Notes under the pieces: generated by a model
Told to the model about the DNA's origin: nothing
Database searches by the model: none
The model's input: only the letters and a program-made list of their open reading frames with translations
Shown here: piece by piece, positions 1 through 10,868 of the stretch
Layout of the letters: each line of letters opens with the position of its first letter
Numbering within the stretch: the stretch's first letter is position 1
Translations under genes and position numbers: made by a program
Source: Myxocyprinus asiaticus
Taxonomy: Eukaryota; Chordata; Actinopteri; Cypriniformes; Catostomidae
Assembly (NCBI RefSeq): GCF_019703515.2
Contig: NC_059356.1
Coordinates: 21,023,197-21,087,196 of the forward strand
DNA: 64,000 bases
Direction: 5' to 3'

Positions 1-196
1 CTGCACATGCTCCTCCTGATCCTCTCCAGATACTCAAGGATGGATTAAGAACTGAGAGGCCCATGGGCCGGTACACCATGGAGGCCCCCCCATGACGTGT
101 CATGTGACTACGTTCACTTTTATGCGCTACAGGACGCTTGCCAGATTTGGTTGGATTTTTCAAATTGACGGAAGAAAAGTTTGGAGCAATGTCTTA
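1..196. other. Unassigned left flank
   Basis: No gene or clear repeat terminus is visible. The stretch contains GGCCC-rich text that faintly resembles, in opposite orientation, the GGGCCC/GGCCCC patch near 6110-6180, so it may be the edge of an old interspersed repeat. Confidence 0.3.
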
Positions 197-596
197 CACG
201 GTTGTGCTCAAAAGTTTGCATACCCTGGCAGAAATTGTGAAATTTTGGCATTGATTTTGAAAATATGACTGATCATGCAAAAAAACTTTTTTTATTTTTT
301 TTTATTTAAGGATAGTGATCATATGAAGCCATTTATTATCACATAGTTGTTTGGCTCCTTTTTAAATCATAATGGTAACAGAAATCACCCAAATGGCCCT
401 GATCAAAAGTTTACATACCCTTGAATGTCTGGCCTTGTTACAGACACACAAGGTGACACACACAGGTTTAAATGGCAATTAAAGGTTAATTTCCCACAAC
501 TGTGGCTTTTTAAATTGCAATTAGTGCCTGTGTATAAATAGTCAATGAGTTTGTTAGCTCTCACGTAGATGCACTGAGCAGGCTAGATACTGAGCC

Positions 597-1624
<1,028 letters not shown>

Positions 1625-1800
1625 GAACTAAGGGTATGCAGACTTTTGAACAGGGGTCATTTAATTTTTTTCTTTGTTGCCATGTTTTGTTTTATGATTG
1701 TGCCATTCTGTTATAACCTCCAGCTGAATATGAATCCCATAAGAAATAAAAGAAATGTGTTTTGACTGCTCACTCATGTTTTCTTTAAAAATGGTACATA

Positions 1801-3384
1801 CAGGTGCATCTCAATAAATTAGAATGTCGTGGAAAAGTTCATTTATTTCAGTAATTCAACTCAAATTGTGAAACTCGTGTATTAAATAAATTCAGTGCAC
1901 ACAGACTGAAGTAGTTTAAGTCTTTGGTTCTTTTAATTGTGATGATTTTGGCTCACATTTAACAAAAACCCACCAATTCACTATCTCAAAAAATTAGAAT
2001 ACATCATAAGACCAATAAAAAAAAAACATTTTTAGTGAATTGTTGGCCTTCTGGAAAGTATGTTCATTTACTGTATATGTACTCAATACTTGGTAGGGGC
2101 TCCTTTTGCTTTAATTACTGCCTCAATTCGGCGTGGCATGGAGGTGATCAGTTTGCGGCACTGCTGAGGTGGTATGGAAGCCCAGGTTTCTTTGACAGTG
2201 GTCTTCAGCTCATCTGCATTTTTTTGGTCTCTTGTTTCTCATTTTCCTCTTGACAATACCCCATAGATTCTCTATGGGGTTCAGGTCTGGTGAGTTTGCT
2301 GGCCAGTCAAGCACACCAACACCATGGTCATTTAACCAACTTTTGGTGCTTTTGGCAGTGTGGGCAGGTGCCAAATCCTGCTGGGAAATTAAATCAGCAT
2401 CTTTAAAAAGCTGGTCAGCAGAAGGAAGCATGAAGTGCTCCAAAATTTCTTGGTAAACGGGTGCAGTGACTTTGGTTTTCAAAAAACACAATGGACCAAC
2501 ACCAGCAGATGACATTGCACCCCAAATCATCACAGACTGTGGAAACTTAACACTGGACTTCAAGCAACTTAGGCTATGAGCTTCTCCACCCTTCCTCCAG
2601 ACTCTAGGACCTTGGTTTCCAAATGAAATACAAAACTTGCTCTCATCTGAAAAGAGGACTTTGGACCACAGGGCAACAGTCCAGTTCTTCTTCTCCTTAG
2701 CCCAGGTAAGACGCCTCTGATGTTGTCTGTGGTTCAGGAGTGGCTTAACAAGAGGAATACGACAACTGTAGCCAAATTTCTTGACACGTCTGTGTGTGGT
2801 GGCTCTTGATGCCTTGACCCCAGCCTCAGTCCATTCCTTGTGAAGTTCACCCAAATTCTTGAATCGATTTTGCTTGACAATCATAAGGCTGTGGTTCTCT
2901 CGGTTGGTTGTGCATCTTTTTCTTCCACACTTTTTCCTTCCACTCAACTTTCTGTTAACATGCTTGGATACAGCACTCTGTGAACAGCCAGCTTCTTTGG
3001 CAATGAATGTTTGTGGCTTACCCTCCTTGTGAAGGGTGTCAATGATTGTCTTCTGGACAACTGTCAGATCAGCAGTCTTCCCCATGATTGTGTAGCCTAG
3101 TGAACCAAACTGAGAGACCATTTTGAAGGCTCAGGAAACCTTTGCAGATGTTTTGAGTTGATTAGCTGATTGGCATGTCACCATATTCTAATTTTTTGAG
3201 ATAGTGAATTGGTGGGTTTTTGTTAAATGTGAGCCAAAATCATCACAATTAAAAGAACCAAAGACTTAAACTACTTCAGTCTGTGTGCATTGAATTTATT
3301 TAATACACGAGTTTCACAATTTGAGTTGAATTACTGAAATAAATGAACTTTTCCATGACATTCTAATTTATTGAGATGCACCTG
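1801..3384 (-). mobile_element. Tc1-like transposon B, nearly complete, nested in element A
   Basis: The 1584-bp element starts CAGGTGCATCTCAATAAATT and ends with the inverted counterpart, with TA on both sides (1799-1800, 3385-3386). The terminal inverted repeats run for about 200 bp (1801-2000 against about 3185-3384) and are almost identical to one another, which suggests recent insertion. The ends contain outer and inner copies of a TCNCAAAAAATTAGAAT-type motif. The only gene is a transposase on the minus strand. It sits in the right terminal region of element A, so it is the younger of the two. Confidence 0.92.
2083..3085 (-). pseudogene. Tc1-like transposase of element B, one frameshift near the C-terminus
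   Basis: The reading frame is open from the likely start at 3085 (MGKTADLT; an in-frame ATG also lies at 3121) to 2210. It contains an N-terminal HTH (QTFIAKEAGCSQSAVSKH), a second DNA-binding half, and a complete catalytic core: FSDESKF, QQDLAPAHTAK and DLNPIENLWG, giving DD34E spacing. After RPKK the frame ends early. A run of seven A at about 2219-2225 is one longer than the downstream coding needs. In the shifted frame the usual tail, with TWASIPPQQC-like and KGAPTKY-like segments, continues to a stop at 2083-2085. About 45 C-terminal residues are thus lost. Everything upstream looks intact, so this is a very young copy or the extra A is a sequencing error in a homopolymer. Confidence 0.88.
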
Positions 3385-3430
3385 TATATTACCAATTCCC
3401 CAAGGTTATGCAAACTTTTGAGCACGACTC

Positions 3431-4147
3431 TATATGTACTTTTTAATTATGAACGATCCAAAATCATGCATTATTAAAAGGGATGTGCGTGGTATTCAAA
3501 TACCAAAATCACAATTCGGTTATTCTGCACGTGTTTAGAGGTCTTCAACACGATCTGAGTTCGATGGTACCCGACGAATCTACAGGTTTTGGGCCAGGTT
3601 CTGGGCAGTTTTTCAAGTAAGCTATAGGGCAAGTTACGGGCTGTTCACATGTGCATCCAGGCCATGTAAACACGCACTGGACGGATGTCTTTGATCGTTG
3701 TGCCACAACTCACTGTTAAGTTAAAAAGAACTTTAATATTTATAAACGCATCTCAAGACACCTGCATTCTGTTTTACAATTTGTTGTGCAGAACCGTTGT
3801 TTTTTTTTTAGACGCTGTTAACTTTAAAATTATTGTAATATTTATTAACGCATCTAGAGACACCTGTGTTCTGTTTCACCATTTATTGCACTGCATCAAG
3901 CTTTTTCAGCTGGTGTCACAACTCGACATTCTGATGAAGTTCAGGTTGTAAAGAGGACTTAATGTGACTGTTACACGTGATTCCAGATTGTTTTTCACCT
4001 GGCAAAGTTTCAGCACTTGATAAACAGTGAGCCAATATTTTCCCCCCTTTTGCTCTAGGGTGCAGACAATAATTACACAAGTTAAATTCTGAATCATTTA
4101 CAAATCAAAGCATCCCAAAGAAGTCCTATAATCCATAGCGTTCACTG
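3431..4147. other. Non-coding spacer
   Basis: No gene is recognised. The only structure seen is an imperfect tandem duplication inside it (separate entry). The short open frames here have no family resemblance. Confidence 0.5.
3712..3925. repeat. Imperfect two-copy tandem duplication, unit about 105 bp
   Basis: The first copy (about 3712-3805) and second copy (about 3818-3925) both read CTGTTAA, then TTTAAAAT/AACTTTAATA, TTTATAAACGCATCT or TTTATTAACGCATCT, GACACCTG, TTCTGTTT and CA.CATTT. They differ at many positions, so the duplication is old. Confidence 0.55.
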
Positions 4148-5338
4148 CACTGTAAACCCTAATGCTCAAAATAATTAATTGTTTTGAGTAGGGAAAATTA
4201 AATCATACAAATTAGTTCAAATAAATTAACCTTGATGAGTATTTAGAACTATCTTTCTTTTGAGTTCCCGAAACTTACACCTTTTAAGTAACCTGAATTG
4301 TTGAATGTTTTGAGTTTAATGAACTTGTCTCTTTAAATTTACAGGAACTTAAATTTAACTGAAACTGGGAAGGGGATTTTTATTTCCCAGCATGCTTTAC
4401 ATGGCACTTGACAGGGAGAGTACATGTTAAAATTAAGTGTTATATAGTGTGTCTTTGTGCAAGATGAATGTAAAGTGAGATACTTATTAGTGTTTAATGT
4501 TTTGTTGTGTTGTTTAGAAGAGTTTCTGTCATGTTTAAGTTTTTTTTTTGGTGAATTGTGGAGTTTGAGATTAGGTTGAGGACAGGTACTATATTAGATT
4601 GTTCTGGGGTATATTGATATACTTGTTGAGAAATTACTATGCTAATCAAAGCATGGTTAATCCAAGTAGCATGCTAACAATCACTCTACTAGCTTGTTTT
4701 AGTTAGTACTAACTAGCTAGGTTCTCTCTACTTTACATATTTAAATTGAGCCAACATGGTGATTTTAAGTTCATCCAAAGAGTTACATTTAAAGTTAAGT
4801 ACCATTAAAAGTTAAGGGCTTGGGTAGTTCAGCGAGTAAAGATGCTGACTACCACCTCTGGAGTCGTGAGTTCGAATCCAGGGCATGCTGAGTGACTCCA
4901 GTCAGGTCTCCTAAGCAAATCAATTGGCCGGTTGCTAAGGAGGGTGGAGTCACATGGGGTAACCTCCTCGTGGTCGCAATAATGTGGTTCGCATTCGGTG
5001 GGGCGCGTGATGAGTTGTGTGTGGATGCCGCGGAGAATAGCGTGAAGCCTCCACGTGCGCTATGTCTCTGCGGTAACGTGCTTAACAAGCCACGTGATAA
5101 GATGTGTGGATTGACGGTCTCAGATGCGGAGGGCGAGTCAATATGCCACCACGAGGACTTAGAGCGCATTGGGAATTGTGCATTCCAAATTGGGGAGAAA
5201 AAGGGGAGAAAGAAAATGCATGAGTTAGCTTATTCAATTTCAAGTTAAGAAAAAAATCAGTTCTGCTTACTTAAACTTGTAATTTATTAATTTAAAAAAT
5301 TTGAGGTAACTTCTGCTAACTTATTCAGGTTTACAGTG
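4148..5338. mobile_element. Non-autonomous DNA element with CACTGTAAACC ends, carrying a SINE
   Basis: The ends are CACTGTAAACC and GGTTTACAGTG in inverted orientation, each flanked by TG. The interior is AT-rich and non-coding apart from the SINE at 4812-5215. The part at about 4360-4560 (CCCAGCATGC..., GTGTTTAATG..., AGAGTTTCTGT...) resembles 28370-28520 and 33600-33760, so the family has at least three copies here. The superfamily is not certain. Confidence 0.6.
4812..5215 (+). mobile_element. tRNA-derived SINE, full length
   Basis: The 5' end is tRNA-like, with an A-box-like GGTAGTTCAGCGAG at about 4823 and a B box GAGTTCGAATCC at about 4868, which are RNA polymerase III internal promoter elements. 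A conserved body follows (TCCTAAGCAAAT, GGGTAACCTCCTCGTGGTCGC, GCCACGTGATAAGATG, GGTCTCAGATGCGGAG), ending in CCAAATTGGGGAGAAAAAGG. Other copies are at 49579-50013 (minus) and, as a rearranged tail, 9640-9871. An open frame of 118 codons across it is incidental. Confidence 0.85.
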
Positions 5339-6371
5339 TGCCTCATGAAAAGTGAACCTGCCCGGGCAGAATTACGCATTTTCCATTTATTAAGAATAGG
5401 CCTACTATGTTGCAGGCAGTGACAGAGATTATTTTTGTTCGACTTTAATGTGATTTTATCATTTGAAGATCTATGTATTGTGCTATTTAGGCTCATAGCT
5501 CACTACGCACTTTATTCCCTGCTATCTGAGATTGTGTTTGACACATCCATGGCAATGTTTAGGGACACATTATTCCATTTCTGTTAGTCACATGTCTGTG
5601 AAACTTGTTCAGTTTATGTCTTAGTTGTTGAATCTTTTTATTGAATCTTTTTATGTTCATACAAATGTTTACACATGTTAAGTGTGTTGAAAATAAAAGC
5701 AATTGAAAGTTAGAGGACGTTTCTGTTTTTTGCTGAGTTTATTTAGGGTATTAAGGCACCTTTCTCTTTATCATTAAACATTAAATACATGCAGGACTTA
5801 AACATTTTAAAGTCCTCTGTGCTGTTGCATGTATTCTGTCGCTTATATGAATTAAAAACCATCAGCTTTGTACACAGCCAGGGTAAACTGCCCCTTATCT
5901 TTGTGTTTGAAAGCGTTTTGTAAATCAGACATTGTTCTCTGTAGTCCTTCAAATAAACGCGCTGCACCTGTGAGTGCATACTTGAGTGCCTGTGATCAAA
6001 CTGCTGTCGTCCAGCACACATTCCGCCGAACAAATGGTATTTCACATAAGGCTGATATTTAAGTGGATTTATAATAGGTATCTCAAAATAAAGAAATAAT
6101 TGATTTAGAGCTCGGGGCCCTTTGGGTTTAGAGGCCCCTGGGCAACGGCCCAATTGGCATGGTGGTTAATCCGTCCCTGCAGATACTATAGTAGTCGACA
6201 AATAACATGCACATAATGATGATGAACATTTTTGGCAACATCAAGATTTTGGTATATACAGTATATGGGATATATGGTATATACAGAATATATATATATA
6301 TATATATATGTATTTATATGAGCTTATTTTTTAGGTGATTTGACTGGTCACCATTTATTAAAGGGGCAAAT
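5339..6371. other. Unassigned intergenic stretch
   Basis: No gene is recognised. There is a short (TA)n run at about 6289-6309 and a GGGCCC/GGCCCC-rich patch with AATCCGTCCCTGC at about 6110-6180 that may be a repeat edge. A 136-codon minus-strand open frame at 5743-6153 has no recognisable domain and is probably chance. Confidence 0.4.
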
Positions 6372-6543
6372 CAACAAAAAAGTAACTCTGTTATCATTTG
6401 CTCACCTTCTTGTCGTTCCAAACCCATCTGAAGGAGATGGTTAGGACGAATGTTAGTCTCAATTGCCATTCACTTTCATAGCATCTTTTTTCCATTCAAT
6501 GAAAGTGAAAGGTGACTGAGACTAACATTCTGCCTTCTTTTTA
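6372..6543 (+). mobile_element. Left half of a palindromic miniature element split by the foldback element
   Basis: It contains the common fish miniature signature: CATTTGCTCACC, TGTCGTTCCAAACCC, GGAGATGGTTAGGACGAATG, then the hairpin pair CATTCACTTTCAT ... ATGAAAGTGAAAGGTGACTG and ACTAACATTCTGCCTTC. The expected continuation (CTTTTGTG.TCCAC.., AGAAAG, GTTTGGAACGA) is not adjacent but lies at 10631-10682, beyond the foldback element. Confidence 0.7.
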
Positions 6544-7087
6544 TGGAAGCCCAGGAGTGCCTTTTACAAAAGAATGAAGGAATCTTTTAATTTGAATATA
6601 AAATTCTGAATAAATAAACCAATGTATAAATGGACAAATAAATAGACACATTTAAATGTGTTTATTTAATTCATGTTTTAAAATGTACTTATATTTACCA
6701 ATAAAACAGCACATTAATAAGTCATTTTTAAATGCACCTTTTAAATTGCGTTTTAAAAAGCATTTGGCAATTGCTTTTCTTTATCCATTTGCCAATTGCT
6801 TTTTTTTATTTATTTTTTTATTATTTGACTTTTCCTTTTCTTTTACCATTTGTCAATCCATACCTGCTGAAGCCCTGGAGTACCAATTAAAAAAGAATGA
6901 CGGAATAAATTATCAATCTATTAATTTAAAAATAAAAACTTGAATAAATAAGTAAAATTATAAATGGACAAATAAAAAGACACATTTAAATGTGTTTATT
7001 TAATTCATGTTTAAAAATGTCATTATATTTAACACTAAAATTGTGCATTAATAAATCATATTTATTTCATGTTTAAAATGTCATTAA

Positions 7088-7688
7088 AGGTGCTATATGT
7101 AAGATTGACAACAAGCGTTTGAAATGGGTACTGCAGTCCAAATTCAAAATATTGGAGAGTTGACTGACCCGCTCCAGACTTGAAGCTCATGTGGGTTGCC
7201 AAAATGTTGACATGCAAATTAGCCAACTCATTATCCGTTTTAAAGGATTTCTGGGCTTTAAGCTGTCTCCATCTTCCAAAGGCATCTCCTATATTTATCT
7301 TGTTTTACTACACCTCTAGTCACGGTGGTATTTAGAGGGATAGCGAGGCTTTTTAGGTCGGGTGGAATCTGTTATCTCTGATCCAGTTCATTTGCTGGCT
7401 TCCATGGCTGCAGCACGCAGTGTTGTTTGCCTGCAAACTTGTTCAAATCTGGCAACCTGGCGGTGTCTAAATACTATTGGTGAGTGGGCAGTGGGCGGGA
7501 TCACACAGGCCAAAACATAAACAGAAATTCTGGCCGGAATGGAAACTTCAAAGTAGAATATACTGGCTGTAGCATTGTTATCGGAGAAGCCAGTATGTTA
7601 GCATACAGTAGCATGTTTCCTAAATCTCTAATGACATATTATGGTCCTTTTATGATTTAGTACAGTAAAAATATTACATATAGCACCT
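7088..7688. mobile_element. TTAA-flanked miniature element (601 bp)
   Basis: The ends are AGGTGCTATATGTAA and TTACATATAGCACCT in inverted orientation, with TTAA on both sides (7084-7087, 7689-7692). The matching position in the opposite foldback arm (around 10070) lacks it, which is an internal empty-site control. TTAA duplication is known for PiggyBac and Kolobok transposons; the inside is non-coding, so the class is inferred from the target site only. Confidence 0.8.
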
Positions 7689-8544
7689 TTAAATATTGCA
7701 ATAAATGAGTACATTAATAAGTCTTTTAAATGCACTTTAAAAGCACCTTTTAAGTTGGATTTTAAAAAGGTATTTGGCAATTGCTTTTCTTAATTCATTT
7801 GCCAGTTGCTTTTCCTCATCCATTTGCCAATTGCTTTTCTTTTTTGTTTCGCTTTTCCTTTTCTTTTTCCTTTTCTTTCTCTAATTGAGAATCTAGTTAA
7901 AAAAATGCCATTGGACTGTTGACTCGCGAGAGCAACCAATGAACTTTCAATTCAGTTATAAGACACACACTCTCCCACGTGCCACTCGAAGAGGATGTAA
8001 GATGGCCTGTCATTGGACAACAGTACGAGCAGTTTACGTGATATTATTCCCGCGAATAAGAAACGGATGTGAAGCATATCAGAAGTTAATGGTCGTTCAC
8101 TGTTGCTGTGAAATGCTGAACGCGGCCCTACCTGAGCGTGCACAGTGATATGTGTCCAGGATGGGAGCAGGAAATCGTGATGCTTTTAACAGAAGCAGCC
8201 TCTCGAGTGGCCCGAACTGAAAGCATGCGACGGAGGTGAGTAAGGGCAAAGACACCGATGGACTTTCCTGAACTTATACTGAAGAAAACACACATCCCTT
8301 TCAGTTATATCACATTCATTTAAAAAAAAAAAAACTGTATGATCATCTTTAAATATTTTATTTTTATTAAAATAATTGCTTGTATATGATTGAGAAAAGG
8401 CAGACTCTCGAGCAAAAGTGAGCACACTTTTGTGGAACAAATGGTAGTGTTTATACTAATGTTGTGTATTAATTATGTGTATTACAAAAGTGTCTCTTTC
8501 AAATGAAAATTCAAATATATATATATATATATACTGTATATTTT

Positions 8545-8882
8545 TGTCATGATCCACTGTTGTTTTGCCTTGGGTTTTGCCCCTGTCATCTGTTTCCCCC
8601 GGACTACACTTCCCATAAGTCCCTGCCATCATCACTGTCAGCTGTTCCCTATTGTTCTCACCTGTGTTTCATTTCCTCATTTACCCCTGTGTATATAATG
8701 CCCTGATTTCTACCTAGTCTTTGTGAGTTGTTGTGTTTTTCTCTTCCTGTTCTCATGTCAGTTCCCAGCATGGATGTAACGTTTGTTTTAGTTCTTAGTT
8801 CTAGTGTTTTCCATGTTATTTTACTTACTTTATTTCTTTATTAAAATTCTGAAAGCCACATCTAGATCCAGCTCTCGTGACA
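8545..8882 (+). mobile_element. Probable solo LTR
   Basis: It begins TGTCATGATCC and ends CTCTCGTGACA, so the ends are inverted (TGTCA/TGACA) as in LTRs. It contains a TATA-like GTATATAATG at about 8691 and an ATTAAA polyadenylation-like signal near 8840. No second LTR or coding region is seen near it. No convincing target duplication is visible, which lowers confidence. It lies in the loop of the foldback element, directly after a (TA)n tract. Confidence 0.55.
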
Positions 8883-9639
8883 AGTGTTTTACCCCTTCAC
8901 TGCTAGAATTGTGTGAAATGTCACATAACTTTTACTGGAAGAAAAAAAAGACCTTCTGGTTGTGTAAACGAAGATAACACTTTATTAAGCTTTATATACA
9001 GAAACAGTTTAGCAAAGTTCATCATGTCCCAGTGCTTATGATCGATGATCTCACAGTGCACAGAAGGTACAGTATATGGGCTTTGTTCACAAATATGGCA
9101 GAGAGAGCGGTCATACAGTAATGAAACAGGTAAATAGCTGTAAGTTGGCACCCCATATAATTAAATCATTACCAAATCTATACCATTCGTTTGTGCTGAT
9201 TTGTGCTGCAAAAATGAACGTTTGTGCTGGTTCGGTGTTTGAGATGTTAGTCATTATTTTTTTTACTGTGTGACATCATTTTCAACCCTTGTGGTCCAAG
9301 TCGCTCCAAACTGCTCAATGTGAACGGCTCCTCAGTGTAAGACTAGAACTCTTTAGAAAAGTTTGATCACACTTGCCCATTCTTTATTATTTGTAACTGC
9401 ACATTTCAGAATTTAGAGTTTAAAGTCATCAACACTAAGAAGTAACACAAAAGTATGGAAATTATGCAGTGACCAAAACAAATTAAATAAGAAACATCTT
9501 ATATTTGAACTTCTTCAGTGTAGCCTTTTGTCTATTCCAGCTCTGCACACTCTGTTCATTTTCTCAGTCAACTTCAAGTGCATCCTGGGATCCTTTTAAA
9601 ACAATATTGAATGATTTCATATGCTGGACACTTGTTTTT
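8883..9639. other. Foldback loop, unassigned
   Basis: AT-rich sequence with no recognised gene or repeat terminus. Short open frames on both strands have no recognisable domains. The other half of the loop, 7895-8544, likewise has no recognised product. Confidence 0.4.
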
Positions 9640-9871
9640 TTTTTCTCCCCAATTTGGAATGACCAATTCTCAATGCGCTCTAAGTCCTCGTGGTGGTGTA
9701 GTGACTCTCCTCAATACGGGTGCCAGAGGATGAATCTCAATTGCCTCCGCATCTGAGACTGTCAATCCGCGCATCTTATCACGTGGTTTGTTGAGCGCAC
9801 TAGGTCTCCGCGGTAGCGCGCTCAACAAACCACGTGATAAGATGCGCGGATTGAAGGTCTCAGACACTTGA
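9640..9871 (-). mobile_element. SINE tail in a head-to-head inverted arrangement
   Basis: Reading from 9640 it is the 3' part of the SINE family on the minus strand (CCCCAATTTGGAATG, CGCTCTAAGTCCTCGTGG, GCCTCCGCATCTGAGAC). At about 9751 it enters one arm of a hairpin (GAGACTGTCAATCCGCGC ... CACGTGGTTTGTTGAGCGC). After a loop of about 22 bases the same sequence returns inverted (GCGCGCTCAACAAACCACGTG ... GCGCGGATTGAAGGTCTC). The arms are about 46 bp and nearly perfect. The tRNA-like head is absent. Confidence 0.75.
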
Positions 9872-10630
9872 TTCTCAATTGATTCTTAATTCTTGAATTA
9901 AAATAAGACGCTTGATTCTCAATTGGAGAAAGAAAAGGAAAAGCAAAATGAAAAAGAAAAAACATTGGCAAATGAATTAAGAAAAACAATTGCCAAATAC
10001 CTTTATAAAATGCAATTAAAAGGTGCTTTTAAACTGCATTAAAAAGTGCATTTAAAAGACTCATTAATGTACTCATTTATTGCTATATTTTATGACATTT
10101 TAAACATGAAATAAACATGATTTATTAATGCACAATTTTATTGTTAAATATAATTACTTTTTTAAACATGAATTAAATAAACACATTTAAATGTTATTTG
10201 TCCATTTATAAATTGACTTATTCAAGTTTTTATTTTCAAATTAATAGATTGATAATTTATTCCTTCATTCTTTTTTAATTGGCACTCCAGGGCTTCAGCA
10301 GGTATGGATTGACAAAAGGTAAAAAAAAGGAAAAGTCAAACAATAAAGAAAAGCAATTGGAGTGGATGAAGAAAAGCAACTGGCAAATGGATGAAGAAAA
10401 GCAATTGCCAAATGCTTTTTAAAACACAACTTAAAAGGTGCATTTAAAAATGTGCTGTTTTATTGCTAAATTTAAGTACATTTTAAAACATGAATTAAAT
10501 AAACACATTTAAATGTGTCTATTTATTTGTCCATTTAGAAATTGGTTTATGTATTCACATTTTTATTTTCAAATTAATAGATTGATAATTTATTCCTTCG
10601 TTCTTTTGTAAATGGTACTCCTGGGCTTCC

Positions 10631-10695
10631 AAACCTTTTGTGCTCCACCAATGAAAGAAAGTAATTTAGGTTTGGAACGATACGCGTGATGGATA
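10631..10695 (+). mobile_element. Right half of the palindromic miniature element
   Basis: AAACCTTTTGTGCTCCACCAA ... GAAAGAAAGTAATTTAGG and GTTTGGAACGATACG complete the miniature begun at 6372-6543. The two halves flank the foldback element. Confidence 0.65.
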
Positions 10696-10868
10696 AGGTC
10701 TTAAACAAAGAAACCTGATGCCTTGTTTTGCTTCCATTAGCATGTTAAGAACTTAGCATGCCATTAAATCAATCTATTCTGCGCACAAGAACTTTGTTTA
10801 ATAAGTTCATTCAGAACATTTTGATTGCAGCCCTATAAACAGAAACTCTCAGCTCTCTGATTACAGAC

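Larger units (their letters stand above)
6544..10630. mobile_element. Foldback element with ~750-bp composite inverted arms
   Basis: The left arm (6544 to about 7895, discounting the 601-bp insert at 7088-7688) and the right arm (about 9893-10630) are inverted copies. Shared landmarks, in order from the ends inward, are GGAAGCCCAGGAGT, AATGGACAAATAAATAGACA, TTTAAATGTGTTTATTTAAT, GCATTTGGCAATTGCTTTTC, CCATACCTGCTGAAGCCCTG and AATTGAGAATC. Each arm contains two diverged subunits, the second opening at GCCCTGGAGT. The roughly 2-kb loop (7895-9893) holds no recognised transposase, a solo LTR and a rearranged SINE. The arms carry no coding capacity. It may be a DNA transposon with long inverted repeats mobilised in trans; the family is not known to me. 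Confidence 0.7.

Noticed and set aside
4812..4890. A functional tRNA gene suggested by the A and B boxes
   Set aside because: The boxes continue into the SINE body, no full cloverleaf closes, and the same head is found on other SINE copies.
4892..5248. 118-codon plus-strand open frame and its 106-codon antisense partner
   Set aside because: Both lie entirely in the tRNA-derived SINE; the frame follows the SINE consensus, not a gene.
5743..6153. 136-codon minus-strand open frame
   Set aside because: No recognisable domain, no splice or promoter support, unremarkable composition; most likely chance.
8503..8706. 67-codon hydrophobic open frame resembling a small membrane protein
   Set aside because: Falls across a (TA)n run and the LTR-like sequence at 8545-8882.
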